Of a stretch of DNA of 59,750 nucleotides, positions 8,912 to 19,823 are shown piece after piece. A program made the position numbers and the translations under genes. Within the stretch, counting starts at the first letter, position 1. Each line of letters begins with the position of its first letter. The DNA lies in contig JANBPK010001225.1 in the NCBI GenBank assembly GCA_027579435.1, positions 1-59,750 of the forward strand. Reading direction: 5' to 3'. The notes under the pieces were generated by a model, which was given only the letters and a program-made list of their open reading frames with translations, did no database searches and was not told the DNA's origin. The stretch is from Candolleomyces eurysporus. Taxonomy: Eukaryota > Basidiomycota > Agaricomycetes > Agaricales > Psathyrellaceae.

Positions 8912-9875
8912 TGTCATCTCCCGAGGCTCAATGCCTACAGCTGGAGCGTCTACATTTGCTCGGATGCCGGTCCGCTCGTATGTGGTCTGCATGTTCCCCG
9001 GTGTAGCAACATCCTTCGCTTTCCTGACCTTTACCTTTTACACCTTTGCGCAGCCTTCGCGGCACCCAGGGATACCCTGCCCCTCCAAGTTATTCAAAGT
9101 AAGCTCGCCTGATCGCCGCGCGACCTCTACCCCAGTTATTATCCCATTGTGGCGACTGGGGTCCAGAAGGAGGGCGAAATGAAAGGTATAGCCTGGGAAG
9201 ACGGAGACGGCTCGTTTCAAACGCCCCCGCAAACTTTGATTCTTACGTGTACGCGGAACTAGAATTGGGAGAATCAATCCCAGTGGTTGTGGTCGACATA
9301 AGGTTTAATGAGGTGTGACTTTCGAACATTTGCCGCTACCATTTACTCCACCCTATAAGACGGTGGGTGATTCAACTTAACGTCCGTTTCGGCTCCACAA
9401 CTCTAATGAAAACTCCTCAAGTGTCCACTCATTCTACAACCTCAGCAATACATTTTGGCGAATAGTTTGTATGAAGATAATTGGAATTGGTATTTTGAGA
9501 CATTTTAGTACTATAATTCCTAAATTTCGGGTAGTCAAATCTAGCCCTAAAATATTGTTCAGAGACTGAAATAACCACTATGAATATATTGATGCATGAG
9601 ACTCTTTGACAAGTCCCTCAGCGCAGCGCTTTGGCTTCCAGAAACATCAGTAGATCGAGAGTTCCACCGCTTTAGATCTTTCGTCAAAACGGTCGACGCC
9701 GCTCCCGGCCGCCCTGCCCAACTCTAACATGGCGAACTGCCAATCAGAGATGTAGGCATCAATAGCCTCGTTTTCTTATAACATAGTTAATCATAACTGT
9801 AGCGGACCTTGAATGCATCCTTCGTGGTCACTCGTGATTTGGTCTGCAAGTGTATGCGCAGTCTTTCTCGACACC
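8912..9875. other. No supported gene
   Basis: Downstream of the shieldin-2-like gene, about 1 kb without a recognisable protein. The part from ~9300 to 9600 is AT-rich. Confidence 0.4.
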
Positions 9876-10265
9876 CTAATCCCCCTTGCGATCACCTGCT
9901 GGACAGACTTCCGAAATCCAGTCGGAGGTAAAACCCACTATAACACTGAAGGAAACGGGCTGTCGTGCACGTGGTGAGATATCATTGACTTTTCTCGGTA
10001 TATCCGAGTCATGTTCAGAAGGTTTAATGCCTTGAGGCGGTCTACATGCAGATTGTGCGGNATGTACGCNTTTTTTTTCAGATTTTGTTTTCTGGAGCCC
10101 AGTGCTCATGCCCTGTATCACAGATCTGAACGTCCAATGTTCATTCCACCAAGGCAGCTCGTCAGGATCTTTCATGCAATTACATACTGAAGAGTCTTCT
10201 GCCAGCTGGTCGGGAGATGGCCGAGGGCCACGGTTGCTCTGCGTACTTCTAGATGAGTAGTACAT
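9876..10265 (-). CDS. Unrecognised ORF sharing its 5' end with the duplicated minus-strand gene
   Basis: A 129-codon frame starts MYYSSRSTQSNRGPRPSPDQ. Its first ~45 bases and the ~40 bases before its ATG resemble those of the duplicated gene at 4722 and 13276 (for example ATGTACTACTCATCTAGAAG against ATGTACATCTCATCTAGGAG). The rest does not clearly align. Two Ns (10061 and 10070, the second before a T run) fall inside, so the downstream frame is uncertain. No family is recognised. It may be a third, diverged or recombined copy. Confidence 0.3.
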   Translation of the reverse strand: MYYSSRSTQSNRGPRPSPDQLAEDSSVCNCMKDPDELPWWNEHWTFRSVIQGMSTGLQKTKSEKKXVHXAQSACRPPQGIKPSEHDSDIPRKVNDISPRARQPVSFSVIVGFTSDWISEVCPAGDRKGD

Positions 10266-10724
10266 ATGAACCCTCTACACTCACACCATGTTTTGGATCT
10301 TATTCAGCTCAGTGGTGAAGAGTGCTGTGTTCTGTCATCTGGTCTTCAACGTATTGCCTCCATCCTGTTTCTTTTGCCAGATTGTGACCCTCGGCTTTCA
10401 ATCGTTTTCGCCTCGTTTTCTTCCTCGACCGCCTCGTTTAAATCCTTTGTCCCCTTGTTACAATTCCTTGTTGCCTCATTCTGAACTTGATGGCAGCCGC
10501 AGTCGGGTGCCCGAACCCCCTTCGCCTCATTGTTAGCTGCAGTCGGTTCTCTGAATTTCGCCTCGTTGTTAGCTGCAGTCCGCTTTTTCCCACCAACCAA
10601 GGCACTGCCACCTCTTCTCTTCCGTCGGTCTCAATTCGGGAACGGACTGGGAGGACGACATTTGGCCATAAATCCACCGCGCATAAGCCACCTACATAAA
10701 TCAGCCTAGTGAACCGTCTCCGAA
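10266..10724. other. Short repeated GCCTCGTT / GTTAGCTGCAGTC units
   Basis: The stretch from about 10410 to 10590 repeats GCCTC(G/A)TT units, and GTTAGCTGCAGTC occurs twice (near 10534 and 10569). On the minus strand these give repeated Asn-Glu-Ala (K/T/V) tripeptides. I take it as a minor degenerate tandem repeat rather than a gene. Confidence 0.4.
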
Positions 10725-11369
10725 ATGACCATGTTTGATTCCTCTGCCCTCATACTTCGCTCTTGTCCCTTCCCCGAGTCAGTTGCAGGCCACCCGTCCC
10801 TCCTGATGCCCTGTTTCATCTACAATCAACGGGGCTGCAAAGCACCGATCTTCAACGGTCGGGTTAACGGCGGTATCAGGATGTTCACCGGAGGGTCCGT
10901 CAGATACCCAGTCTCTGTCCTCACAGCGGCGATGTCCCACCGTGAAAGGGGTCAAACGCAGGAGGATAGTGAGTAGATTTTGCCTTTTACTTTATATCCA
11001 CTGTCAACTGACAACTTTTTGGCTCAGCAGAGACAATGCGCCCATCTGGAATCTATCACCAGGATGGCGCTGAACAGTCGATATACAACGGTGATATCAA
11101 CGAAGTTGTGCTCATGCACAAAGATACCCACGTTACCTTTGAGGACTCTTATTCAGAAGAGAACAGTTCATCTCAGAACAGTGAACGCAGAGGTAGCAAT
11201 GGGCATGCCCGTGAGTCTGTTACACCTGACGTCTCAGTAACGACGGCTGATCGATTCTCAACTAGGCCATGGTCACTCGGTGGACAATAGGAACCTGGGC
11301 CACCCCACAGCACATAGTCGTGAGTGCATTCCAAAGATTGTTCTTGCTTCATGGCTCTCGGGTATCTGA
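10725..11369 (+). CDS. Unrecognised small three-exon gene
   Basis: Exons 10725-10968, 11031-11210 and 11266 onward join in frame through two ordinary fungal introns (GTGAGT...CAGCAG and GTGAGT...ACTAG). The product starts MTMFDSSALILRSCPFPE, has a Gly/Asn-rich middle (APIFNGRVNGGIRMFTGG; IYNGDINEVV), an acidic Ser stretch, and a His/Gly-rich end (NGHARHGHSVDNRNLGHP). If read through, it ends at TGA 11367-11369; a third donor at 11320 is possible. Consistent splice phases across two introns are the main evidence. There is no signal peptide or known domain. Confidence 0.4.
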
Positions 11370-12431
11370 CACATCCCTTGCCATCGTATCAGACCTTAGG
11401 AGGCATCTAAGTGCCCGTCTCTCTACTATCATCCGACTCTTTCGTTTCATCCGGTTCTGGAGGTCCATAGCGTCCCTCCTTCGCCTGCTGTGAGCGCCCA
11501 GATCATGCACTGCACTGAGAGCTCGGACCTCGAGTCCCTCCAAGTGCTGGGATCCTCCTCGCAGCCCTGCTGATACCTAGACTCGAAATAACCGTTCCTT
11601 TCCTCATCCTTCAAGCACCAGTGAAAGTCATAGGCTTGCTCGGCCAGTCCCTGCGCCCTTTCCCCAGCAGACAATGCACTACCCACCTTAACGCACTATT
11701 TCTGCAGTCCTTGAAGGACCTGTCACTATTTTAACGGCGCTCCTCTCTTCATTCTTGAATTGCTACTTTAGAATAGCGTCCCCTGCATCCTATTTATACC
11801 ATGCATATTTCCACCATGTTTTCCATACATAGGCACCAGGCTACTCAGGTTCCGCTTCTCTTCATGTTCCCCCTATCGCCCTCATCTTTTTTGATTTCGT
11901 TTGCTTTCTTGCTCTCTCTCCGAATTCGTTTATATACGATTTTTCTCTTTTTTTTTTTTAAATCGCTTTCTTCCCTGCTCTCGCTTTAGCTTGCCTCGCT
12001 TGTTTTGCTATCATTCTGGCTGAATTTGCATTGCTTTTATTTACCTACTTCAAACTAGTAGAGGCTGGAAGGAACTCAGAGGAAGGAAAACCTGTACTCC
12101 GCCAGGTACCGATTCATGCAATCTACCTGACCGTCCGTCCTGTGCCAGAATCATAAAGAATACAAGCATGGCCTCACTTCGCTAAGTCAGTGGGATCGAG
12201 GTGTACAGCTCAGGCTTGTCTCAGGGACCTTGATTTGCTATGAATACCATGGATTCAAAGTCCAGTTTCAATATGCAGTCTTGAGGATGCCACGTAACTA
12301 ATGATATGTTGCGAACTTATCGGTACCAGCGTGTCCTAATCATGCTGCCTTGCAACTGGCGCGGATCAAAATGCCTCGATTAGCTGCGGTCTTCAATTCA
12401 AACAGAGTTATACTAGGAGACTTAAGGGGAC
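11370..12431. other. No supported gene
   Basis: About 1 kb with a hydrophobic, T-rich open stretch (11801-11989, minus the usual codon signals) that I read as low-complexity CT-rich DNA. No gene is supported. Confidence 0.4.
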
Positions 12432-13340
12432 ATTCTGTGCACGAAGATGAATGCATGTAGAGGTCAATGCAAGAACAAAAAAAAAAACTTACGGAATGCA
12501 GAGAGGGAAATTTTGGGGAGAACTGGTCAAGGAGAACGCGACCAAGGAACGAAATATAGAAGTCTTCGTCTGAGGGTTTCTACGCGTGGCCGGGACCCTG
12601 CGCGGTTGCTCCATAGGACGATTATACGCGCCTTGCCCATTTCACGCTACAACCACGACCCTTCAAGGCCTCCTTAAATTCGAAAATCACCCCAAATGCG
12701 ACATGATCGAACTACCAAGCGAGATTAACACCTTGCGTCAGCGGGTACAAATCGAGGCAGTCAATCCGGAACATTAAATGGTAGCTGTGGTGAGGTGGTT
12801 TGAACGTTTGCAGGGTTGGCGGGTTCCAGAACTACTTCCCCATTTCCCGCTGGCAACAACCAACTATCCACTGAAATCACCGTGACTCCGTTGCTGCGTT
12901 CACAGTATTGGTCGTGACAGCCAGTCGAGATGGACTCATTGCCGAGTATAATGTTTCCGAAAGCCTTGGCTACCAGTGACGGGCGTCAACTTTGCTTGTG
13001 CCGCCATCTCAGTTGGTTCCTTGAGGCGGTCTGAGTTCTGTGCGGCGGCGGTATACTTCTTTTTTGTGCATTTCTTCTTTGTGCATTTTCGTAGAATGCT
13101 GTGCTGTCTATCTCTACGGATCCGACAGGTCAAAGCGCCTGACGCAAGCCTGACGCCTCACATACCCAGGAATGTCACGGTAGTAACTACCAATGCCTCT
13201 TCGGCTGCAGACTCGGAGACCATTATCAAAGGGAAACGACTTAGGGCTACTGTTCCTCGTACTCCTAGATGATATGCACATCGTAAACCTTTGCACCAAA
13301 CAACACCTTGGTTCTCGTACAGCTTGGGAGGAGGGACCTA
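12432..13340. repeat. Segmental duplication, copy 2 (partner at 3715-4795)
   Basis: Same order and orientation as copy 1, with internal indels. It lacks the bulk of the shieldin-2-like fragments but keeps a ~45-bp trace (near 12780-12830, GGTAGCTGTGGTGAGGTGGT). It has an extra tandem CTTCTTTGTGCATTTT unit near 13060-13090. Left and right edges are approximate. Confidence 0.8.
12842..13299 (-). pseudogene. Unrecognised duplicated minus-strand gene, copy 2
   Basis: Counterpart of 4285-4722. The ATG-proximal piece keeps Cys-Ile-Ser-Ser-Arg-Ser...Asn-Ser-Ser-Pro-Lys-Ser-Phe and DNGLRVCSRRGIGSYYRDIP. The second piece starts MAAQAKLTPVTGSQ, then shifts by one base (GGTAGCCAAGG against GGTAGCAAGG in copy 1) and stops early. 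With the base removed it continues through Asp-Gln-Tyr-Cys-Glu-Arg and Asp-Ser-Trp-Leu-Leu-Pro-Ala-Gly-Asn-Gly as in copy 1. Function is unknown, and at least one copy is dead. Confidence 0.35.
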
Positions 13341-13606
13341 GTAGCGATCACTGCTGTGCGGCCCTTGTGCTCGGGTCCCACTTGCATCGCCCATCCTACG
13401 TCCCTTTCTGACCCTCCTCGACGAGTCAACCTAAATCAGGATTCCAGAACCGGCACTGCCACCCATTATAGGAAAAAGGAAGGTCATCAATTCGCCGCCC
13501 ATATAAAGAGCTATTGAGGAGGACCAATATCAACGCATCCATTCTTCCTTCCTTTTGTCTCAGTCCAGCTCCTAGACGCTCCATCTTCTCCTAGTACACG
13601 CTAGAT

Positions 13607-15958
13607 ATGTCAGATCCCAACGCTGCACCGTCTGGTCAACAGGTGCGTTGTGGTTGAGCTCTATATCTCTTTTGATGCGTGAGACATACTCGGTGTATTG
13701 GACGGGCGCTTGATAGTTGTGATTTTACGCGATTATGACCTCGATTGCTTATCGATTGCTTTGTGCTTTAGGCTGCTCCTGGTGCTGCCCCTGGCCCTGG
13801 CGGCGCTGCCCTACCTGTACGTGTATCTCTGCCTCTTCTCCAGCGATCCCTCAGCCGGCTGACTGACTGAAACTTTGTCTCGCCGCGATATCCCAAATCA
13901 ATATAGCCACCACAAGCCGGCTCTCCTNCCCCCTCCAGGCCAATACCCTCCTCCGGGTGGCCCACCCCCTGCAGGGCAGTATCCACCACCTGCTGGTGCA
14001 CCCCCAGGCCAGTATCCCCCCTCCCGCTGGTGCACCTCCAGGCCAGTATCCCCAATATCCGGGTTACCCACCTTATCCTGGTTACCCTCCCGCTCCTGCA
14101 GGGTACCCTCAGTATCCCGGATATCCACCTCCTCCACAGCACGGCGCCTACCCTGGCTACCCACCCGCTCCAGGCCAAGCGCCTTACTACCCTCCATATG
14201 GGTACGCCCCGCCGTACGGGTACCCTCAGGCCCCCCCTGCGTCTCCCGGAGCTCCCCCAGCTCCAGGTGCTCCTGGCGCTCCGGCTCCTGGCGCACAGGG
14301 TGCTGAACAACAGTCGAAAGATCAGCCAGGGACACCAGCGGCACCTGGTCAACCACCCAGCGCAGTCCATGGTCAACCACCCGCAGGTTACCCTCCTCCC
14401 GGCCAGCCACCCGCAGGCTATCCTCCCGCGGGCTACCCTCCTCCCGCGTTCCCCGCCCATGGATCTCCCTACCCGCCTCCACCCGGAGGGCCTCCAATGC
14501 CTTATGGTCAGCCTCCCGTGCCCGGGTACCCGCCTGCGGGTGGGTACGGTTTCCCTGCCTCACCTGGTGGAGTGCCAGGAGGGGTAGGACCATCGGGTTT
14601 CCCCCTGTATTATTTGGGAGCGCAGGTTGTTGATCCCCATACGCCGTCGGCGCCACTGGGCGCTACGAAAGTCCAGGGGTATAATCCGGAGAGTGACTAT
14701 AATTTATTGATGAAGTTTGCGGTTTCAGGCATTTCGGATGAGGTCAAAGGTGAGTTTTCAGTCTCTGCGATTTTGATTTTAATCTGAGATTGTCCGATTA
14801 CTGACATGGTCGTGACNTTTTTTGTATTTGGTGGACACTAGTAGCGCGCGTTCTGTTGAATTTGACGATTGCGCAGAGGGACGCGTTGAATGATTTTTCG
14901 ACTGCGAAGATTGGGAAGAGCCTTCTTGGCTATGTCGAGACTTATTGTCCTTCGGAAGGGTGAGTTCTCTCTCTTCCATCGTCATCACCCCTAACACGCA
15001 ATGCTAACATAGCGTATCCTTATCTTTTTCTTCATCTTTCTTTTCGGCCAGGAGCGGCGTCCTTCGTGGTCTTGTACTCGGTCCTTTGTGGTACGACGTT
15101 GAACTTTTGAAGAAGTCCATGGCAGGAGTAGGGACGGACGAAATGTGTCTCACCGAGCTTATCCTTAATCGACCACAAGATGAGCTTCGATTGCTAATCT
15201 CGGCGTATAAACAACGATATGGAAAGGACCTCGTCGACGCCGTGAAGAGCGAGTTGTCTGGTAAACTCGAAAGGCGTGCGTATCTTATATTGCCTTCTGA
15301 CTTGCGATGTGCCTTCTAACTTCTCCCCCGATTCGATATCGATCTAGTATTCGTCATGGCACTCAACACCCAGCGTACACCCGACAGCGTGCCCGTCGAC
15401 GACACCCAAGTTAACACGGACGTCGAGGTTCTGGTCAACGCCGCAAAGAAGAAGGACGAGATGCCTTTCATCGAGATCTTGGTCAACAGGTCTCATCCTC
15501 ACGTTGCAAGAGTGATCGACGCGTATTCGAGGAGGCATAAGAGTTTGAGCAAGGTTATCAAGAAGACTTTGTACGTTCTCTTCCTCCTCTCTCTCTCTTT
15601 CACTCTCTGTAAATTTTGTTACTGAAACGCACGCCCATACAGCTCCGGCGACCTCCAAAAGGCTCTCCTGTACATCCTGCACGGCGTCAAACTCAAACGC
15701 GACGGCCAAGGAATCTGGCGCGACGCCAAACTGCTCGAAAAGACAATGGCGGGTCTCGGAACGCGCGACTCCACCCTCATCTACAGAACCGTCCGAGCGC
15801 ACTGGAACCCCAGTAGAATGGAGGCCATTAAGAAGTCATATCAGAACAGGTATGGGAAGACGCTGGAGAATCGGGTCAAGGGTGAGACGAGTGGGTCTTA
15901 CAAGGACATCATGGTCATGGTGCTGAAGGCTTCGGAGACTGGAGCGACGGGTAAGTGA
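13607..15958 (+). CDS. Annexin with Pro/Gly/Tyr-rich N-terminal region
   Basis: Seven exons: 13607-13642, 13772-13816, 13907-14749, 14842-14959, 15052-15275, 15348-15570, 15643-15958. The start MSDPNAAPSGQQ sits after a CT-rich leader. The first ~250 residues are repeats of the Pro-Pro-Ala-Gly / Gln-Tyr-Pro / Gly-Tyr-Pro type, as in annexins A7 and A11. The C-terminal half has annexin repeats: DFSTAKIGKSLLGYVE, KKSMAGVGTDEMCLTELILN, Asn-Arg...His-Val-Ala-Arg-Val, and KTMAGLGTRDSTLIYR with the Gly-x-Gly-Thr calcium loop. The product would bind calcium and acidic membranes in the cytosol. The summed exons are two bases over a multiple of three. The two frame breaks are in the Pro-rich part: at the N in 13928 (before CCCCC) and at the six-C run near 14019. 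Both are most likely sequence errors. True length is about 600 residues. Confidence 0.92.
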
Positions 15959-16155
15959 TGGAGTGAGTGAGTGAGTGGACTTTGAATGAGGGATGTTGGA
16001 CCCTTCAACGAGAAAAGAAAAGGAAGCCGTCGATTAGTGTATGATTAGGACTATTTATTGCAGTCTGAATCCCGATGAAGATACCCTGCCATTCTTACTA
16101 TTAAATGATCCAGTCTATGCGAGAGATATTCTCTATAGTACACAAGATACAAAGA
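15959..16155. other. Convergent 3' spacer (annexin / F-box-like 1)
   Basis: 197 bp between two converging genes. It contains the GAGTGAGTGAGTGAGTG short repeat just after the annexin stop. No other element is seen. Confidence 0.5.
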
Positions 16156-17790
16156 TTATTCGGTTTCGCTTCGAATACCAATCTCCGAAGCGACGTCTTT
16201 CCAACGCTGCTTGTGTTCAGTGAAGAATTCTGCATTCGCTGTAGGGGGGTAAGGGCGAGAGCAGTACAGCTTTCGCAAACGCGGAACATGAGCTGTCAAG
16301 AACGCTGCCATTTGGGATGATGAAAGAATGGGTGAGTCGGAGACAAGGAGTTCTTCTAGTCCACATTGCCACTCGACGTCCTCCTTTTCTTCTTGAGCGG
16401 GACTTTGATTGTGCTGCTCTCTTCCTATCTGGGTAGCATCGAAGCGAATGCCTAGAACATGGAGGTTGGGGCAGCCTCGGAGCATGGTAGTGAGGTGAGT
16501 GTGGTCGATACGAGGACGGGCGGTCCAGACGGAACCCCAGGAGTCGGCATTTAGGACAAGCTCTTCGATCTGAGGCCATGCTGCTGGGATTATTTCTACC
16601 TGGGCCGGCGTCAGCTCCGTTATGGTGGAAGGGAGGAAGATCTCCACATGCTTCAATCCACTCATAGGGAACAGCGCAGAGATGTCCACATAGTCGTCTA
16701 TATCCTCTCGCCCGGCTGCCTTGCGGCCCTTCAAAAGCAGTTCGGAAAATGTATGGGGGTTGCAATTTGAATTTATGAAGTCGAAGAGCCGGTGAGCGGT
16801 GGACGAGGACTCGTCACCGTCGAAAAGGGTGCACGCAAAAGACTGCAGCTGATTCCTCTTAGGAAGGCATTGCAGCGCAATTATTGCCGCATTGATGTCG
16901 TTTGTGGAGATATACAGACATCGAAGAGAGGAGATCACGCCATGAGAATATGGACTTGGAGTGGTTGGCCGTAGAATATTCTCCCCGACCTCCACCATCA
17001 TGCTGAGCTTCACAAGCTGAGGGGCCAACATCAAGGTCGGGATAGCCACCGGAGTGATCAGGCCCGTTGAAAGCTCCAATGTTTGTAGATTGTCCCAAGG
17101 AATGGACGGTATAAATGGGTCCAGGAAATAATCTCCCCCCCCCGGTGGAGAATCTCAACTTCAACCGATGGACACGTTTGCTCGCCCACTGCACTGTCAC
17201 GACCTGGTTAGGTACGTTTGGCATGTATTCGAAGTCGATTTTGGCTACGTGTTGACCCAGAAAGAGAGGCAGATGGGGAAAGGCGGTGATATTGCAAAAT
17301 GAGCTCCAGATGAGCTCCATCGCCAAAGGCGTTAAGGCTCCAAGTTGATAGTCGGTTGCTGATTCTAATCCTTGGAACAAGTCAACAGGTAATACGAGTG
17401 GATTCTCCGTGTAACCCAGCTCGAATATGCGGATTCGGCGAGCGTATCGGGTCTGGTACCTGTCGAGATCCGTCGGTCGGATGGATCGCCTCAGCACCTG
17501 TCGGCGAAAGATCAAGTCAGAATGAGTTGAACAGATAGAGGAAAGTGTTTTACCACAATCGTGCGCGTGAATGGTACCATTCCTATTACTATAATTTCTG
17601 TTCGAGATTCCACCAAATCCTCCGGCAAGCAAGCGATGAGGGGTTTAAAGGATTTGACGTGGTACCAGAGCTTATCGAGGGCTGGTTCAAGGAAGGCTCG
17701 GCACGACAATGCTGTCGAAAGTAGATCCTTCGCCTCGAGTCCATCGCAGAGAAACGGTAAAATCTCAGGAATCGAGAGGCATTCGTCCAT
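16156..17790 (-). CDS. F-box-like protein, family I, paralogue 1 (frame break at a 9-C run)
   Basis: Exon 1 (17790-17554) begins MDECLSIPEILPFLCDGLEA with the Leu-Leu-Ser-Thr-Ala-Leu-Ser-Cys-Arg-Ala-Phe...Leu-Trp pattern of Agaricomycete F-box-like domains (~residues 5-50). A phase-0 intron (17553-17498) leads to exon 2, a long Leu-rich, weakly LRR-like domain. F-box proteins bind SKP1 and bring substrates to SCF ubiquitin ligases. An upstream in-frame ATG at 17895 exists; I chose 17790 because the Met-Asp-Glu-Cys start is shared by all three paralogues. Exon 2 changes frame at a run of nine C (~17135-17143). The total is one base over a multiple of three, so one surplus C would restore a ~525-residue protein. 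Tail: EIGIRSETE. Confidence 0.8.
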
Positions 17791-18190
17791 GGCGGTAGAA
17801 GACAAGATACATCGATCGAGCAGTGACACTGACACCGCGTATCGAGCAGCCCAATTCGGCAACCAAGCAACTACATAATCGTTCACCGAAACCATATATT
17901 ACAAAATCAAGGATTGGATTGAAGGCGAAACGGGCCTATCGTGTTCTACATGAAAGAATCATGTAGAAACGTACNAAAAAATACAAATTTTTATCCAGTT
18001 ATGCTTGCAATACCAATCTCCAAAGCGACGTCTTTCCAACACTGCCCGTATGCAGCAAAGAAATCTCTATGCACATCACGAGTGAAAGGGCGGAGGCAGC
18101 TCAGCTTCCGCAAACCTGGAACATGAGCTCTCAAGAACGCCGTCATTGGGGATGGTGAAAGGATAGGCGAGTCGGTGACAGAAAATTCTT

Positions 18191-19589
18191 CTAGACCGCA
18201 TTGCCACTGGACGTCCCCATCTTCTCCTTCGGTGGGACTCTGGTTGAGCTGATTCTGTGGTCGATACGAGGGCGGGCGGTCCAGACGTGACCGCGGAGGT
18301 TGTCATTTAGGACCAGCTTCTCAATATGTGGCCATGCTGCTGGGATTTTTTCCGCCTGGGTAGGCGTCAATTCCGTTATAGTGGAATGGATGCGGATCTC
18401 CACATGCTTCAAACCACTCATAGGGAATAGCGCGGAGATGTCCACATAGCAATCTCTGTCCTCTAGCCTGACTGACAGGTGGTCATCAATGAACAGTTCA
18501 GAAAGTGTATGGGGGTTGCATCTTGAATTTATGGTGTCGAAGAGGCGGTGAGCGGCGGACGGGGATCCAATGAGGTCGGAAAGGGTGAACACAAAAGACT
18601 GCAGCTGATTCCTTTCAGGAAGGTATTCCAGCGCCATTATAACCGTATTGACGTCTCGTGTGGCGATGCGCAGGTACCGAAGGGAGGAGATCACGTTGTG
18701 AGAATATGGACTGGGAGCGGTTGGCCGTAGAATACTGTCAGTGCTCCTGACCGCGATGGCCATCTCGAGCTTGACAAGCTGAGGAGCCGACATCAGAGTA
18801 GGGATAGACACCGGAGTGATTCGGAGCGTTGTGATTTGAAGCTCCAGTGTTTGTAGATTGTCCCAAGGAATCGACGGAATGGATGAATCCACGAAAGCGC
18901 TCCCAAAGATACCTGGTGGCTCGGAGAACCTCAACTTCAACCGATGGACATGATTGCTCGCCCACTGCACTATCATGGCTTGGTCAGGCACGCTTGGCGT
19001 GTATTCGAAGTCGATTCGGGCTACGTGTTGACCCAGAAAGAGAGACAGATAGGGAAAGGCGGTGATATTGCGGATTGAGCTCCAGATGAGCTCCATCGCC
19101 AAAGGTGTTAAGGCTCCAGGTTGAGAATTGGTTGCTGACTGTAATCCTTGGAACACCTCAACAGGTAATACAAATTTATCCTCCGCAAAAACCAGCCCGA
19201 ATATGCGGATACGGCGAGCGTATTGGGTCTGGTACCTGTTGAGATCCGTCGATCGGATGGATCGTCTCAACACCTGTCGGTAAAAGACCAAGTCAGAATC
19301 GAACGAGCCTTCATGAGAGTTAAATAGGCAAAGGAATGTGTTTTACCACAGTCGTATCGACGCGCGGGACTTTGCTTCTCCACGGTACGAATGTTCTTGT
19401 TCTATATTCCACCAAATCCTCCGGCAGGCAAGCGATGAGGGGTTTAAAGGATTTGACGTTGTACCAGAGTTTATCGAGGGCTGGTTCAAGGAAGGCTCGG
19501 CACGACAATGCTGTCGAAAGTAGATCCTTCGCCTCGAGTCCATCACAGAGAAACGGTAAAATCTCAGGAATCGAGAGGCATTCGTCCAT
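18191..19589 (-). CDS. F-box-like protein, family I, paralogue 2 (C-terminus lost)
   Basis: Exon 1 19589-19347 (MDECLSIPEILPFLCDGLEA) and exon 2 19273-18191 are separated by the same phase-0 intron as in its neighbours. The 441-residue product follows paralogue 1 closely up to TARPRIDHRI. There about 100 bp present in the paralogues (the Arg-Gly-Cys-Pro-Asn-Leu...Arg-Phe-Asp-Ala segment) are missing near 18255. The frame changes and stops after 22 more codons. Homologous but out-of-frame DNA for the lost C-terminus (Trp-Gln-Cys-Gly-Leu-Glu...Asp-Ser-Pro-Ile-Leu-Ser) continues to about 18000. The F-box-like head is intact, so it may be a truncated adaptor or a young pseudogene. An N lies at 17975. 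Confidence 0.72.
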
Positions 19590-19823
19590 GGCGGTAGAAG
19601 ACAAGATACATTGATCGAGCAGTGACATGGACACTGCGTATCGAGCAGCCCAATTTGGCAACCGAGCAACTACATAATCGTTCACACCGAAACCATATAT
19701 TACAAAATCAAGGATTGGATTGAAGGCGAAAAGGGTCTATCGTGTTCTGCGTGGAAGAACCATATAGAAATGTACCGCAAAGACATCAAGTTATATCAAG
19801 AAACGAACTCGGCCTAATTGGCT

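Noticed and set aside
10346..10677. Minus-strand frame with repeated Asn-Glu-Ala units as a repeat protein
   Set aside because: The repeat follows degenerate GCCTCGTT DNA units, there is no start or splice support, and the frame is short.
13768..14656. Two long minus-strand frames rich in Arg/Gly/Trp opposite the annexin head
   Set aside because: They are shadows of the Pro/Gly/Tyr repeat codons; the plus strand has the annexin gene with consistent splicing.
17135..17143. Calling F-box-like paralogue 1 a pseudogene
   Set aside because: Its only break is a nine-C run and the total is exactly one base over, so a sequence error is the simpler explanation.
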